Source of the DNA: DATKMS01 sp041497995
GTDB lineage: Bacteria > Desulfobacterota > Binatia > HRBIN30
DNA length: 25,277 nucleotides
Direction: 5' to 3'
Assembly: GCA_041497995.1 (NCBI GenBank)
Contig: JBGQHM010000058.1
Span: 1-25,277, forward strand
Below the pieces are notes generated by a model, which saw only the letters and a list, made by a program, of their open reading frames with translations, made no database searches and was not told the origin of the DNA. Below are positions 1 to 8,786 of this stretch, piece after piece (position 1 is the stretch's first letter; every line of letters starts with the position of its first letter). The position numbers were made by a program, and so were the translations under genes.

Positions 1-189
1 CGGCGCGCGTACGAACGCGACCCCGTGGCGATCAAGCGCTGGACGACCGAGGTCTTCCCGCGTCTGCGCGCTCGCGCCAAGCGGCGCGGCGCGCAGATCT
101 GCTTTCTCGATGAAGCCGGCGTGCGCTCCGACCAAGTGCTGCGGCGGGCCCATGGGGACGTTGGTTGCGAAGGCTGCGCAGAGGGGTGA
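1..189 (+). pseudogene. IS630-type transposase remnant, cut by window edge and frameshifted
   Basis: An open frame enters from the left edge and stops at 187-189. Its product contains a tryptophan followed by a Pro-Arg-Leu-x-Arg-Ala-x-Ala stretch and then ICFLDEAGVRSD. This is how IS630/Tc1-mariner DDE transposases look around the second catalytic aspartate (FLDEAG). Intact family members continue with a Trp-Ala-Pro-x-Gly-x-Thr-Pro segment; here a similar Ala-Pro-Trp-Gly string appears in another frame at about 150-165 and the read frame ends early. I read this as a decayed insertion-sequence end. The N-terminal helix-turn-helix lies outside the window, and no clear terminal inverted repeat is visible. 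Confidence 0.6.
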
Positions 190-230
190 CTCGGTGACTA
201 CCGCAAGCAACGTCCCCGGCTTTCGGGCCA

Positions 231-251
231 CGTATTGACAACGTCAATACG
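231..251. promoter_or_regulatory. Perfect 9-bp palindrome, candidate BrnA operator
   Basis: CGTATTGAC and its exact reverse complement GTCAATACG flank a 3-base spacer, 18 bases upstream of the brnT start at 269. The left arm and spacer include a consensus -35 hexamer, TTGACA (235-240). BrnT-BrnA modules are autoregulated by the ribbon-helix-helix antitoxin binding inverted repeats at their own promoter, so this is the natural operator candidate. No convincing -10 element is seen at 17-base spacing. Confidence 0.55.
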
Positions 252-268
252 ATTTGCGAGCCTCCCAC

Positions 269-565
269 ATGAATGTCGAGTACCGGCTCAGCGGCATCTG
301 CTTTCAGTGGGACCGTCGCAAGGCAACCGCGAACCTCCGCGACCATGGTATCGCTTTCGAGACCGCCTGCGAGGCGTTCTTCGATCCGTTCGTTCGCTGG
401 ATCGACGCGGAAGTCGTCAACGGTGAGGAGCGGGAACGAATGATCGGTATGACCATCGATTGGCGGGTGCTCTTAGTCGTTTACGTCGAGCGTACGGATG
501 CCTTTCGGCTCATCTCGGCACGTCCAGCTACTCCAGAGGAGAGACGAGAATATGAAAATTACTGA
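269..565 (+). CDS. brnT: BrnT family toxin (ribonuclease)
   Basis: 98 residues, the normal BrnT length. BrnT is a RelE-fold ribonuclease that arrests translation and is neutralised by BrnA. Family landmarks in order: an early FQWDRRKATANLRDHGIAF segment (residues 12-30, matching the W-D-x-x-K-x-x-x-N-x-x-K-H-G signature), an FFDP segment at 37-40, an E-E-R-x-x-x-I-G stretch at 53-60, and a C-terminal L-I-S-A-R-x-A-T-x-x-E-R-x-x-Y ending (81-95). The ATG at 269 starts just before the conserved region. A TTG at 254 would add five residues and is less likely. No good Shine-Dalgarno is visible. The toxin gene precedes and overlaps the antitoxin gene, as is usual for this type. Confidence 0.88.
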   Translation: MNVEYRLSGICFQWDRRKATANLRDHGIAFETACEAFFDPFVRWIDAEVVNGEERERMIGMTIDWRVLLVVYVERTDAFRLISARPATPEERREYENY

Positions 566-878
566 CTTGCGAAAGCGACTGCGTCGGCACCGACCGATGA
601 GCAGCGTGACCCTGCGCATGCCGGAAGACATCGTCGCTGACCTGAAGCGCATCGCGCCTGCCCTTGGCTTGTCAGGATATCAGCCTCTGATGCGCGCATA
701 CATCGGACAGGGGTTACGCCGGGATGTGGAGCGCCTCGAAGGCCCGCCCGACGTCGGTCGCATCGTCAAGAACCTTCGTCGGCACGGTGTGTCCGAGCAG
801 ATAATCAAGTCAGCCGTCGAGGACTCGAGTGCGAATTCAGGCATCCAGCCGACGCGCAAAAGGACTGCGCGCGGCTGA
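552..878 (+). CDS. brnA: BrnA/CopG-like ribbon-helix-helix antitoxin
   Basis: 108 residues. It begins inside the toxin gene (14-base overlap), with AGGAG at 537-541 placed to serve the ATG at 552. Residues 16-60 have the ribbon-helix-helix pattern: a short beta strand (SVTLRMPEDIV), a helix (ADLKRIAPALGL), then a GYQPLMRAYIGQGL helix. This matches BrnA/CopG antitoxins that dimerise to bind DNA and wrap BrnT. The C-terminal about 45 residues are basic and unrecognised. Inferred role: neutralises the upstream BrnT and represses the operon through the palindrome at 231-251. Confidence 0.82.
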   Translation: MKITDLRKRLRRHRPMSSVTLRMPEDIVADLKRIAPALGLSGYQPLMRAYIGQGLRRDVERLEGPPDVGRIVKNLRRHGVSEQIIKSAVEDSSANSGIQPTRKRTARG

Positions 879-1089
879 TCCCTCGGCGTCCGCGCCACGG
901 AATCACGGACGTTACTAGAGGTCTTCGAGGGCAGAAACGCATCGCACTTGAGTCGAGTTCTTGCGAGGGCAGCCCCTAGCGACCAACGGGAGCGGTCCAG
1001 AGAAAAGACGCTGGGCGCAGCCCGCTAGTTTGTTAGATACTGGCTGGCAATATGCGCGAACGTAGTGGCACAATACCGAGGGCACACAT

Positions 1090-2838
1090 TTGAAACTCAC
1101 ACGTACACCGCTGTTACTGCTCGCTGCACTCGCCCTCCTCGACGCATCCACAGCGCGAGGTGGTTCCGACGTTCCTGTGGTCGTCGTCGGCTCGGCGACT
1201 GGCGTTCCTGGAGAAGAGGTGACGATTCCGGTCACGTTTCACGCAACGAGTAGCAACGTGAGTGGCGTTCAGAATGACATCACATTCGACGCCGCGCTTT
1301 CAGTGGTCAAGTGCGCCGCGAATCCCGACATCAATAAGGGCCTGACCGGCTTTGGCCTCCACGGCAACTGGATGCGTGCGGTGGTAAACGGACTAGACAC
1401 CGAAGCGCTGATCCCCGACGGTGCGGTGATGTACCGGTGCACATTCCTGATCGCGCCGACCGCGGCCCCGGACGACTACGCGCTCACCATCTCCAACGTC
1501 ATCGCCAGCGACTCCCAAGGAACGCAGGTCCCAGTCACCGGGGCATCCGGCCAAGTGATCGTCACAGAGCCCGCGCCAGGTGCTTCACCGATCGCCACAC
1601 GCACGCCCACGCCTACGGCAACAGCAATACCCACGGTGCCGGCAGACGCGGTGGTGGCCGTCACGGTCGAATCCGCCGAAGGCGTCGCCGGTACCGACGT
1701 CACGATTCGTACGACCCTCGACAGCGGCGGCTATGTCGTTGCTTCCATACAAAACGACATCACCGTTGATCCCGCGACGCCTATCGCTGCAACCGCCGAC
1801 GGCAAGCCCGACTGTACGCTCGATCCGAGTGTCAACGTGCGCTCCGCCCACTTCACGTTCCTTCCTGCGCGGTGCGTGCCCGGCGTTGATTGTGCGCAGG
1901 TCCGGGCCGAGGCTTTCATGCAACCGACCTCCGGCCGTCTCGTCCTCTATTCGTGCAAAGTCCACATCGGTGCGGAAGTCCCGCCGGGCACCTACCCGAT
2001 CGTCCTCACGAACCTGTTTGCCGCCGATTCACAGAGTACGACGTGGCCAGTGCAAGCCGGATCAGCTGACGTCGTCGTCACACCGCCCGGCGCAACGCCG
2101 CGGTTGACCTGGACTGCCGCGCCAGCTCCGACGTCGACCCCAACGCCGGCGCCATTCGGGGAGCTCGAGGCGGACACAGTCACCGGTGCGCCGGGAGAGA
2201 CCGTGACGGTCACAGTAGCGTTACACACAAGTGGCATCGCAATCGCCGCGACGGAAAACGACCTCACGTTCGATCGCTTCAACACCCGCATTGGCCCGAA
2301 CCCCGATGGTCGTCCCGACTGCACCGTCAACCCGGCTATCGGCAAGTCAGCCACTGTCTTCAGCTTCCAACCCTACGGATGCGCGGGAGTCGGATGCACC
2401 TCGATCCGCGCCCTCGTCTTTGCGTTTGACAACCTCGATCCGATTCCGAACGGCTCGCCACTCTACACCTGCAAGGTGAGCATCTCCGCACAAGCGGAAC
2501 CGGACTGGTATCCACTGACGATCAGTAACCTCTCGCTCAGCGATCCGCAGGGCAACGCCGTCGCCGGTGTTTGGAGCGACGGCGGAATCGTGGTGGGCGA
2601 CGGTGGGGTCACAACCAACCCGCCTCCCGAACCAGTCTCCTCACCTCGCGCCGAAGCGTCGCCGACAGGGACCCCAGCTCTGATCGTTCTAGACGCCCCT
2701 CAGCGTGCAACGGCTGACGGCGGAGGCTGCGCGATGATGGCAAGCGGTCACACCAGTGCCCGCACAGTGTTGGAACTGTTGCTTCCCGCATGCTTGCTGG
2801 TCTGGCAGCGTCGAAGAGAACAGTTGCGTCGAGACTGA
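1090..2838 (+). CDS. Secreted protein with three cohesin-like domains and C-terminal sorting-type tail
   Basis: 582 residues from a TTG start with GAGG about 8 bases upstream. A signal peptide (KLTRTPLLLLAALALLDAS, cut near residue 24) is followed by three related modules of about 130-145 residues (roughly 26-155, 187-330 and 358-500). Each opens with Gly-x-x-Gly-x-x-Val-Thr-(I/V), contains a Q/E-N-D-(I/L)-T-x-D block, and ends with an S/T-N-L/V-x-x-x-D-x-Q/S-x-x block. This is the layout of cohesin-type beta-sandwich domains. Short Thr/Pro linkers separate the modules. Modules 2 and 3 share paired cysteines (PDCT, CxxGxxC). The C-terminus has Gly-Gly-Gly-Cys, a hydrophobic LLLPACLLVW segment and an Arg-rich end, like MYXO-CTERM-type sorting tails. 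Cohesins bind dockerins, and two dockerin proteins lie in this window. Cohesin assignment is by pattern only. Confidence 0.68.
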   Translation: MKLTRTPLLLLAALALLDASTARGGSDVPVVVVGSATGVPGEEVTIPVTFHATSSNVSGVQNDITFDAALSVVKCAANPDINKGLTGFGLHGNWMRAVVNGLDTEALIPDGAVMYRCTFLIAPTAAPDDYALTISNVIASDSQGTQVPVTGASGQVIVTEPAPGASPIATRTPTPTATAIPTVPADAVVAVTVESAEGVAGTDVTIRTTLDSGGYVVASIQNDITVDPATPIAATADGKPDCTLDPSVNVRSAHFTFLPARCVPGVDCAQVRAEAFMQPTSGRLVLYSCKVHIGAEVPPGTYPIVLTNLFAADSQSTTWPVQAGSADVVVTPPGATPRLTWTAAPAPTSTPTPAPFGELEADTVTGAPGETVTVTVALHTSGIAIAATENDLTFDRFNTRIGPNPDGRPDCTVNPAIGKSATVFSFQPYGCAGVGCTSIRALVFAFDNLDPIPNGSPLYTCKVSISAQAEPDWYPLTISNLSLSDPQGNAVAGVWSDGGIVVGDGGVTTNPPPEPVSSPRAEASPTGTPALIVLDAPQRATADGGGCAMMASGHTSARTVLELLLPACLLVWQRRREQLRRD

Positions 2839-3036
2839 GGAGCTTGACGCTCAGGGTAAGACCGAATGCCCTTGAAACTGCGCACACCTTCCGGAGCTCC
2901 TCGAAGGTAGCGTCACGCAGGCGAAGCGGCCGAACAATTCTGTCGCGCAGTGTCTCCGGCCGTTCGATGGCCCGGTCGCCACGCAGGTGCACCTGCGGCG
3001 GCATGCGGCTTGCAATTTCGAATGGCAGGAGACCGG

Positions 3037-4908
3037 ATGATTGATTCTGAGCTCGCACGTATTGACGCCAGCCCGGCTGCAGCGGCGGCGGCATTGTTGC
3101 AAGTCGCGCGCGAGTTCAACGGCCGGCTGGAACTTACCGAGTGCCTGACGCGTGTCTGCGCCATCACGCAAGCGACGTTCCGCGCCGATCGCAGCAGCAT
3201 CATGCTGTGGAGTGAGCGCAAGCGTGGCTTCATCGCGACGGCCGATGTCGGGACACCGCCGGACGTGTTCGCGCGCTCCAACCGGAGAACCTTCTCGATG
3301 CAGGGCTCGCCCTATCTCGATCAACTGGCGAGCGGCGAAGTCGTGGTGATCGACCGCAGCAACCCGGAACCGATGGCCCAACGGCTGCTCTCTCATTTGC
3401 AAGTGGCGACTCAAGTTGTCGCCCCGTTGACCGGCCAGCACGGATTCGTCGGCGCCTTGCTGGTGAGCTATGAACGGTCGGTCCATCTGGGGCGCGAGCA
3501 GTTGGACCTCGTGCGCGGCATCGCGCAGCAAGCGGCCGTTGCGATAGAGTCAGCGCGTCTCTTTACGAATACGCAGAAGGCCGCCGCCTTCCGCACCGCG
3601 CTCAACGATCTGGCGCTCGACCTGAATCGCGAACCTGACCTCGCCCGAATGCGCGCGCGCGTTTGTGAAGGGGCACAAGCGATGTTCGCCGTCGATGGTG
3701 CCGTGCTGGCTGTCGGCGACGGCGATCACCTCTCAGTGTGTGCCGTTGCCGGCGTCTGCGGCAGCGCGATGATCGGACAGCGTGCGCCTCAGGATGCCTG
3801 CGGGACGCTGGCGGAGGTGTTGCGCCAGCGCCGTGCTGCATACGTCAACCGCATTGGCGCAGCGTCCGGCTGCCAGCTCCCGATCCTCGCTGCAACGCCG
3901 ATGCAAGCGCTATTGGCGATTCCCCTGATTTCGGAACACACGATTCCCAGTGTCTTGGTGCTCATCGACACGCGTGAACCGGATCGGTTCGGCGCCGTCC
4001 ACGTCGACGAGGCGATGACTCTGGCCGCGACCGTGACCGCGTGGATGGAGAATCGAAGACTGCTGCTCGATCTCGCTGACGAGCGCGCCAAGCTGGCGGA
4101 GCGCAGCCTGCGCCTGCAAGAGGTGAATGCCACCCTCACGCTCCGCTCTGAACAGCTGCGCAGCGCCAACGGCGCGCTCGAAGAGCTGATCTACGTGGCA
4201 TCACACGACCTGCGATCCCCACTCATCAATCTGGGCGGCTTCGCGTGCGAGTTGACCGACGCCGTCGAGCGGCTGCGCGGGCAGCTCAACGGAACGAGTC
4301 AGGACACGCTCGATGATGTCGATGAGGCGGCGGGCATCATCCGCAACTCGGCGACGCGCTTGGACGCGCTCGTCCAAGGACTACTCGACGTGTCGCGCTG
4401 CGGCACGCGCCCGATCGTGTTCGACCGCGTTGATGTTCAGGCACTCGTCCAGACCATTCTCGACGCGCAGCGCTTCGTGATCTCATCCGCCGCCGTTGAC
4501 GTGCAGGTCGGTGCGCTCCCCGTGGTCACCGCGGATCCCATGGGGCTGAGTCAGGTCTTTGCCAATCTCATCGACAATGCCATCAAGTACATGGGCGCCT
4601 CGGCCGTGCGGCGGTTGGAGATCGGGTATCGCGAGGGCGCGCTGCATCGGTTCTTCGTGCGCGACTCGGGCCCGGGCATCGGCGCCGCCGATCAGGACAA
4701 GATCTTTCGGCTCTTCCAGCGCGGCTCCCGGCCACCCGCTGCACCGGGCGAGGGCATCGGGCTCGCGGTGGTCCGCAAGATTGTCGAACGCCACGGTGGC
4801 AGTGTGGAGGTGGAATCGGAGGCCGGGAACGGCGCGACGTTCTGGATCACGCTACCGTTCGAACCACCCCCGCAGGTTGAAGAGGTCCCGGACCGCGCGG
4901 TGCCGTGA
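3037..4908 (+). CDS. Soluble sensor histidine kinase with two GAF domains
   Basis: 623 residues, no signal peptide or membrane segment, so cytoplasmic. The start at 3037 is preceded by AGGAG five bases upstream; an in-frame ATG at 3022 is an alternative. Domains: GAF 1 (about 15-185), GAF 2 (about 195-345), a coiled-coil linker (about 350-385), HisKA with the phospho-accepting histidine in SHDLRSP (H390), and HATPase_c with N box NLIDNAIK (from N510), G1 box DSGPGIG (from D543) and G2 box GEGIGLAVV. All catalytic boxes are intact. The family autophosphorylates in response to a ligand or light signal and passes phosphate to a response regulator. None is encoded nearby, so partner and signal are unknown. 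No GAF cysteine or chromophore site can be assigned. Confidence 0.92.
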   Translation: MIDSELARIDASPAAAAAALLQVAREFNGRLELTECLTRVCAITQATFRADRSSIMLWSERKRGFIATADVGTPPDVFARSNRRTFSMQGSPYLDQLASGEVVVIDRSNPEPMAQRLLSHLQVATQVVAPLTGQHGFVGALLVSYERSVHLGREQLDLVRGIAQQAAVAIESARLFTNTQKAAAFRTALNDLALDLNREPDLARMRARVCEGAQAMFAVDGAVLAVGDGDHLSVCAVAGVCGSAMIGQRAPQDACGTLAEVLRQRRAAYVNRIGAASGCQLPILAATPMQALLAIPLISEHTIPSVLVLIDTREPDRFGAVHVDEAMTLAATVTAWMENRRLLLDLADERAKLAERSLRLQEVNATLTLRSEQLRSANGALEELIYVASHDLRSPLINLGGFACELTDAVERLRGQLNGTSQDTLDDVDEAAGIIRNSATRLDALVQGLLDVSRCGTRPIVFDRVDVQALVQTILDAQRFVISSAAVDVQVGALPVVTADPMGLSQVFANLIDNAIKYMGASAVRRLEIGYREGALHRFFVRDSGPGIGAADQDKIFRLFQRGSRPPAAPGEGIGLAVVRKIVERHGGSVEVESEAGNGATFWITLPFEPPPQVEEVPDRAVP

Positions 4909-4966
4909 ACCAAGTCAGGGCGGGCACCGCTTGTGCTGCTCCACTCGCCCACATCACCTTCGCTGC

Positions 4967-5524
<558 letters not shown>

Positions 5525-5651
5525 CGCGTCTCCTCATCTATGACCGACTATATTGCTGGCGGATGCGCAGCGGTCAATTCGGGGTTTGCAGCGCCAGGCG
5601 TCCCGGTGTAGACGGGGCCTGAGCGCAATTGACGTAACCCGTCGCGACGCA

Positions 5652-7169
5652 ATGGACTCCCGTACATTCGAACGACTGTCGGCGCAGGACAGCTCCTTCC
5701 TGGTCTTCGAAAATTCCAACGCCCACATGCACGTCGGGGGCGCGGCACTCCTCGACGCCAGCCCGCTGCTCCGCCCTCAGGGAGGTGTCGATATCGAACG
5801 CATCCGTTCCTACATCGCCTCGCGGCTGCACTGGATTCCGCGCTACCGGCAGCGGCTGGCGTTCGTCCCGATCGAGAACCATCCGGTGTGGATCGACGAC
5901 GATCACTTCAATCTCAATTACCACGTCCGCCACGCCTGCTTGCCATATCCGGGCGATGACGAGCAGCTCAAGCAGCTGGTGGGACGGATCATGTCGCAGC
6001 AACTCGACCGCGGGAAACCCTTGTGGGAGGCATGGATCGTCGAAGGCGTCGGGGGCGACCGCATCGCACTCGTGACCAAGGCGCATCACTGCATGGTCGA
6101 TGGCATCGCCAGCGTCGATCTGCTGTCGGTGCTGATGACCTCGACCCCCGACGTGATCATCGAGAAGCCACCGCCGTGGACACCGCGGCCGGCACCGAGT
6201 CGCATCGAGTTGCTACGCGATGCGTTCAGCCGGCGTGTCTCGGTCCCGCCCGGACTGGCGCGCACCCTCAGCCAGGTGCTCGACAACCCGGACGAGCTGC
6301 GTACGCAGCTGATGCAGCGCGCGTCGGCGACGTGGCAGATGATCGGTGCAGGCTTGCGTCGCCCAGCCGCGACACCGCTCAACCAGCCCATAGGCCCGCA
6401 CCGCCGTTTCGATTGGCTCGCCCTCGACCTTGCGCAGGTGAAGGAGATCAAGAACCGCTTGGGGGGCACGGTCAACGATGTCGTGTTGGCTACAGTTGCT
6501 GGCGGTTTGCGGCGCTTTCTGACCGACCGGGGCGTCAGCGTGAAGGGACTCGACTATCGCGTCGTCCTGCCTGTCAGCATGCGGTCGGCAGAGGAACACG
6601 GCCCGGCCGGCAATCGGGTCTCGGCGTGGATCACCTCGCTGCCGCTTCATGAGCGCAACCCACGCCGCCGACTGGAAGTGATCAGTCGAACAACCACCAC
6701 GCTGAAGCAGGCAAAGCTCGAGCTCGGTGCGGATACGCTGACCGAGGTGGGGGAATGGGCGGGCTCGGGCCTGATGACGCTCGGTGTGCGTTTGGCAGCG
6801 CGCCTGCACCCGTACAACCTCATCGTCACAAACGTGCCTGGCCCACAGATGCCACTCTATCTCCTCGGTGCACGCATGCTCGAAGGCTACCCGCAGGTCC
6901 CCCTCTTCGAGTACCAAGGGCTCGGCGTGGCACTGTTCAGCTACGCTGGCAACCTGTGCTGGGGATTCAACGCCGACTGGGATCTGGTGCCCGACCTGCC
7001 GGTTCTCGTCAGCGCCGTCGCGGGCGCATTTCGAGAGCTGCATGCAACGGCAACTGGGCAGGGAGGCCCACTGCGGCGGACGCCGACCCGCCGCACCGGT
7101 GCGGCCAGACGCCGTGGCTCCGCTGCCGGCTCAAACAATCCCGACTCGTCCGTGGATGGACGCAGATGA
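5652..7169 (+). CDS. WS/DGAT family O-acyltransferase
   Basis: 505 residues, close to the 450-500 typical of bacterial wax ester synthase/diacylglycerol acyltransferases. These condense acyl-CoA with long-chain alcohols or diacylglycerol to make storage lipids at the inner membrane face. Landmarks: LSAQDSSFL near the N-terminus, the catalytic HHCMVDG motif (residues 145-151, HHxxxDG), NDVVLATVAGGLRRFL for the second conserved block, and NVPGPQMPLYLLG in the C-terminal WS/DGAT domain. The start was taken at 5652 because the conserved N-terminal MD-x-x-x-x-x-LSAQDSSF follows directly; the Shine-Dalgarno is weak. The last 30 residues are basic and unconserved. Its stop overlaps the next start by 4 bases, so it leads a five-gene operon. 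Substrate cannot be told from sequence. Confidence 0.92.
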   Translation: MDSRTFERLSAQDSSFLVFENSNAHMHVGGAALLDASPLLRPQGGVDIERIRSYIASRLHWIPRYRQRLAFVPIENHPVWIDDDHFNLNYHVRHACLPYPGDDEQLKQLVGRIMSQQLDRGKPLWEAWIVEGVGGDRIALVTKAHHCMVDGIASVDLLSVLMTSTPDVIIEKPPPWTPRPAPSRIELLRDAFSRRVSVPPGLARTLSQVLDNPDELRTQLMQRASATWQMIGAGLRRPAATPLNQPIGPHRRFDWLALDLAQVKEIKNRLGGTVNDVVLATVAGGLRRFLTDRGVSVKGLDYRVVLPVSMRSAEEHGPAGNRVSAWITSLPLHERNPRRRLEVISRTTTTLKQAKLELGADTLTEVGEWAGSGLMTLGVRLAARLHPYNLIVTNVPGPQMPLYLLGARMLEGYPQVPLFEYQGLGVALFSYAGNLCWGFNADWDLVPDLPVLVSAVAGAFRELHATATGQGGPLRRTPTRRTGAARRRGSAAGSNNPDSSVDGRR

Positions 7170-8344
7170 GTGGGATCGTCGACAAGGATCTCTTCCAGCA
7201 CATCCAGGACAAGGTAGCGATCGTCGGCATCGGCCACCTGCCCTTCGCCAAAGACATCGGGCGGCCGATCTCGGACACCGCGGTCGAAGCCATCCAGCTA
7301 GCGCTCGATGACGCCGGCTTGCAGGCCGAAGACGTCGACGGGATGAGCATGTTCGAGATGGAACATACCCACGAGGTCACCATCGCGCGCCGGCTCGGCG
7401 TGCGGAATCTGCAGTGGTGGGACAAGATCTCCTACGGCGGTGGCGCGTCGTGTGCGACGATCATGCACGCGGCGGCGGCAATCGCCACCGGGCTGGCACG
7501 CACGGTGGTCTGTCATCGCGCACGTAACCGCGGCTCGCGCGCGTCGCGGCCGTGGGCGCAAGAGAAGGAGTTGGTGATCGATGACAAGGCGCTGCACGTG
7601 CCGTGGGGTCTGATCCGTCCCGTCGACGTCATCGGCATGTGGGCACACCGCCACATGCACGAGTACGGCACCACACGCGAGCACCTCGGCAACGTCGCCA
7701 TCGCCGCCCGCAAGCATGCGCAGCGGAATCCCTACGCGGTGATGCGCGACCGCCCGCTCGACATGGAGACATATCTGAACGCCCGCGTCATCGGCTACCC
7801 ACTGCACCTCTACGACTGCTGTCTCGAGACTGACGGTGCACTGGCTTGCGTCGTCACATCGACCGAGCGCGCACGCGCGCTCAAGCAGAAGCCGGTGCTG
7901 GTCCATTCGATCGCTCAGGCCTCCGGTCCCAACCCGGTGCACCTGGCCAACTACAACACCCCAAGCATGCAGACCACGGCGGTGCCGTGCGCACAGCAGC
8001 TGTGGGCGCGTTCGGAGCTGAAGCCGGCGGATATGGACTGCGCCCAAATCTACGACGCGTTCACGCCGCTGGTGATCATGGGGTTGGAAGACTACGGGTT
8101 CTGCAAGCGCGGCGAGGGCGGTCCGTTTACCGAAGGTGGGCGCATCGAGCTGGGTGGTAAGCTCCCGCTGCTCACTTCTGGCGGCGGGCTGTCCGAAGCT
8201 TACGTGCACGGGTTCAATCTGATCCTTGAAGGCGTGCGGCAGCTCCGCGGCACATCGACTGCACAGGTGCCGAACTGCAAGGCCACACTGGTCACCGGGG
8301 CATCAGGCGTGGCAACCAGCGCAATGGTTTTGCGAGCCGAGTGA
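7166..8344 (+). CDS. Thiolase-like protein (SCP-x/Ltp-type)
   Basis: 392 residues, the usual size for non-condensing or retro-aldol thiolase-fold proteins of the SCP-x/lipid-transfer group. N-terminal VAIVGIGHLPFAKD and SDTAVEAIQLALDDAG are the classic thiolase opening. GGGASCATIMHAAAAIATGL carries a cysteine (C96) near the canonical nucleophile position. The C-terminal block is SGGGLSEAYVHGFN followed by EGVRQLRG. The canonical GHPxGASG loop is replaced by the Ala-Tyr-Val-His-Gly-Phe form, as in Ltp2-like aldolases rather than beta-ketothiolases. The ATG overlaps the upstream stop (ATGA), and a DUF35 gene follows 4 bases later. That pairing is known for Ltp2-ChsH2 retro-aldolases in steroid side-chain cleavage and for other thiolase-DUF35 complexes. 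The exact reaction is inferred. Confidence 0.82.
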   Translation: MSGIVDKDLFQHIQDKVAIVGIGHLPFAKDIGRPISDTAVEAIQLALDDAGLQAEDVDGMSMFEMEHTHEVTIARRLGVRNLQWWDKISYGGGASCATIMHAAAAIATGLARTVVCHRARNRGSRASRPWAQEKELVIDDKALHVPWGLIRPVDVIGMWAHRHMHEYGTTREHLGNVAIAARKHAQRNPYAVMRDRPLDMETYLNARVIGYPLHLYDCCLETDGALACVVTSTERARALKQKPVLVHSIAQASGPNPVHLANYNTPSMQTTAVPCAQQLWARSELKPADMDCAQIYDAFTPLVIMGLEDYGFCKRGEGGPFTEGGRIELGGKLPLLTSGGGLSEAYVHGFNLILEGVRQLRGTSTAQVPNCKATLVTGASGVATSAMVLRAE

Positions 8345-8348
8345 TCGC

Positions 8349-8759
8349 ATGGGTCTGCATCCCGACTACCCGCTACCCGAGACCGACAATCCAATCACCC
8401 AACCGTTCTGGGATGGGTGCCGCGCGCATACGCTGATGCTGCAACGGGACCGCAGCACGGGCATGGTGCACTGGCCGCCGAAGCCGGCATACTGGAAGGG
8501 TGATCGACTGGAGTGGTTCAAGGCCAGCGGGGGTGGCAAGATCTACTCGTATGTCGTGGGCTATGAACCTTTTCTGCCGGCGTTCCGCGAGTTGTTGCCG
8601 CACATCATGGTGCTCGTGGAATTGGATGAGGGGCCCCGGCTCGTCGGGTACATGGTCAGCTGCCGGCCCGAGGAGATGTCCTTCGGCATGAGGGTTCGTG
8701 TTGTGTTCAAACAACTGACGGACCGCGTAACGCTTCCAGTGTGGGAACCGGACCGTTGA
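8349..8759 (+). CDS. DUF35 OB-fold protein lacking zinc-ribbon cysteines
   Basis: 136 residues, normal for DUF35 (Zn-ribbon plus OB-fold acyl-CoA-associated) proteins, which sit directly beside thiolase-like partners and form complexes with them. Conserved features: NPITQPFWDGCRAHTL helix, a P-P-x-P-A-Y-W-K-G-D-x-L-E-W segment, SGGGKIYSYVV, and a C-terminal OB-fold strand set ending in MRVRVVFKQL and LPVWEP. The ribbon that normally carries two Cys pairs reads QRDRSTGMVHWPPKPAYW here, so all four ligands are gone and zinc binding is unlikely. It lies 4 bases after the thiolase-like gene and 27 before the esterase gene. Probable role: structural or channel-forming partner of the thiolase-like protein. 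Confidence 0.85.
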   Translation: MGLHPDYPLPETDNPITQPFWDGCRAHTLMLQRDRSTGMVHWPPKPAYWKGDRLEWFKASGGGKIYSYVVGYEPFLPAFRELLPHIMVLVELDEGPRLVGYMVSCRPEEMSFGMRVRVVFKQLTDRVTLPVWEPDR

Positions 8760-8786
8760 GTCCATAGCACGATTGGAGAAGACGAT

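Noticed and set aside
870..1040. Possible attC after the left brnTA (GTTAGAT at about 1031)
   Set aside because: R' fits GTTRRRY, but no matching R'' with pairable arms and extrahelical bases could be found upstream, unlike the seven right-hand sites.
2850..3094. Minus-strand frame between the cohesin-like gene and the kinase
   Set aside because: It looks mildly protein-like (LRDRIVRPLRLRDATFEELR) but has no start signal, overlaps the kinase start and the cohesin-like gene end, and matches nothing I know. It could be a remnant, but I cannot support it.
5525..5651. TGACCG/CGGTCA inverted repeat (5541 and 5571) in the divergent region
   Set aside because: Arms of 6 bases with a 24-base gap are expected by chance in GC-rich sequence; no regulator gene is adjacent.
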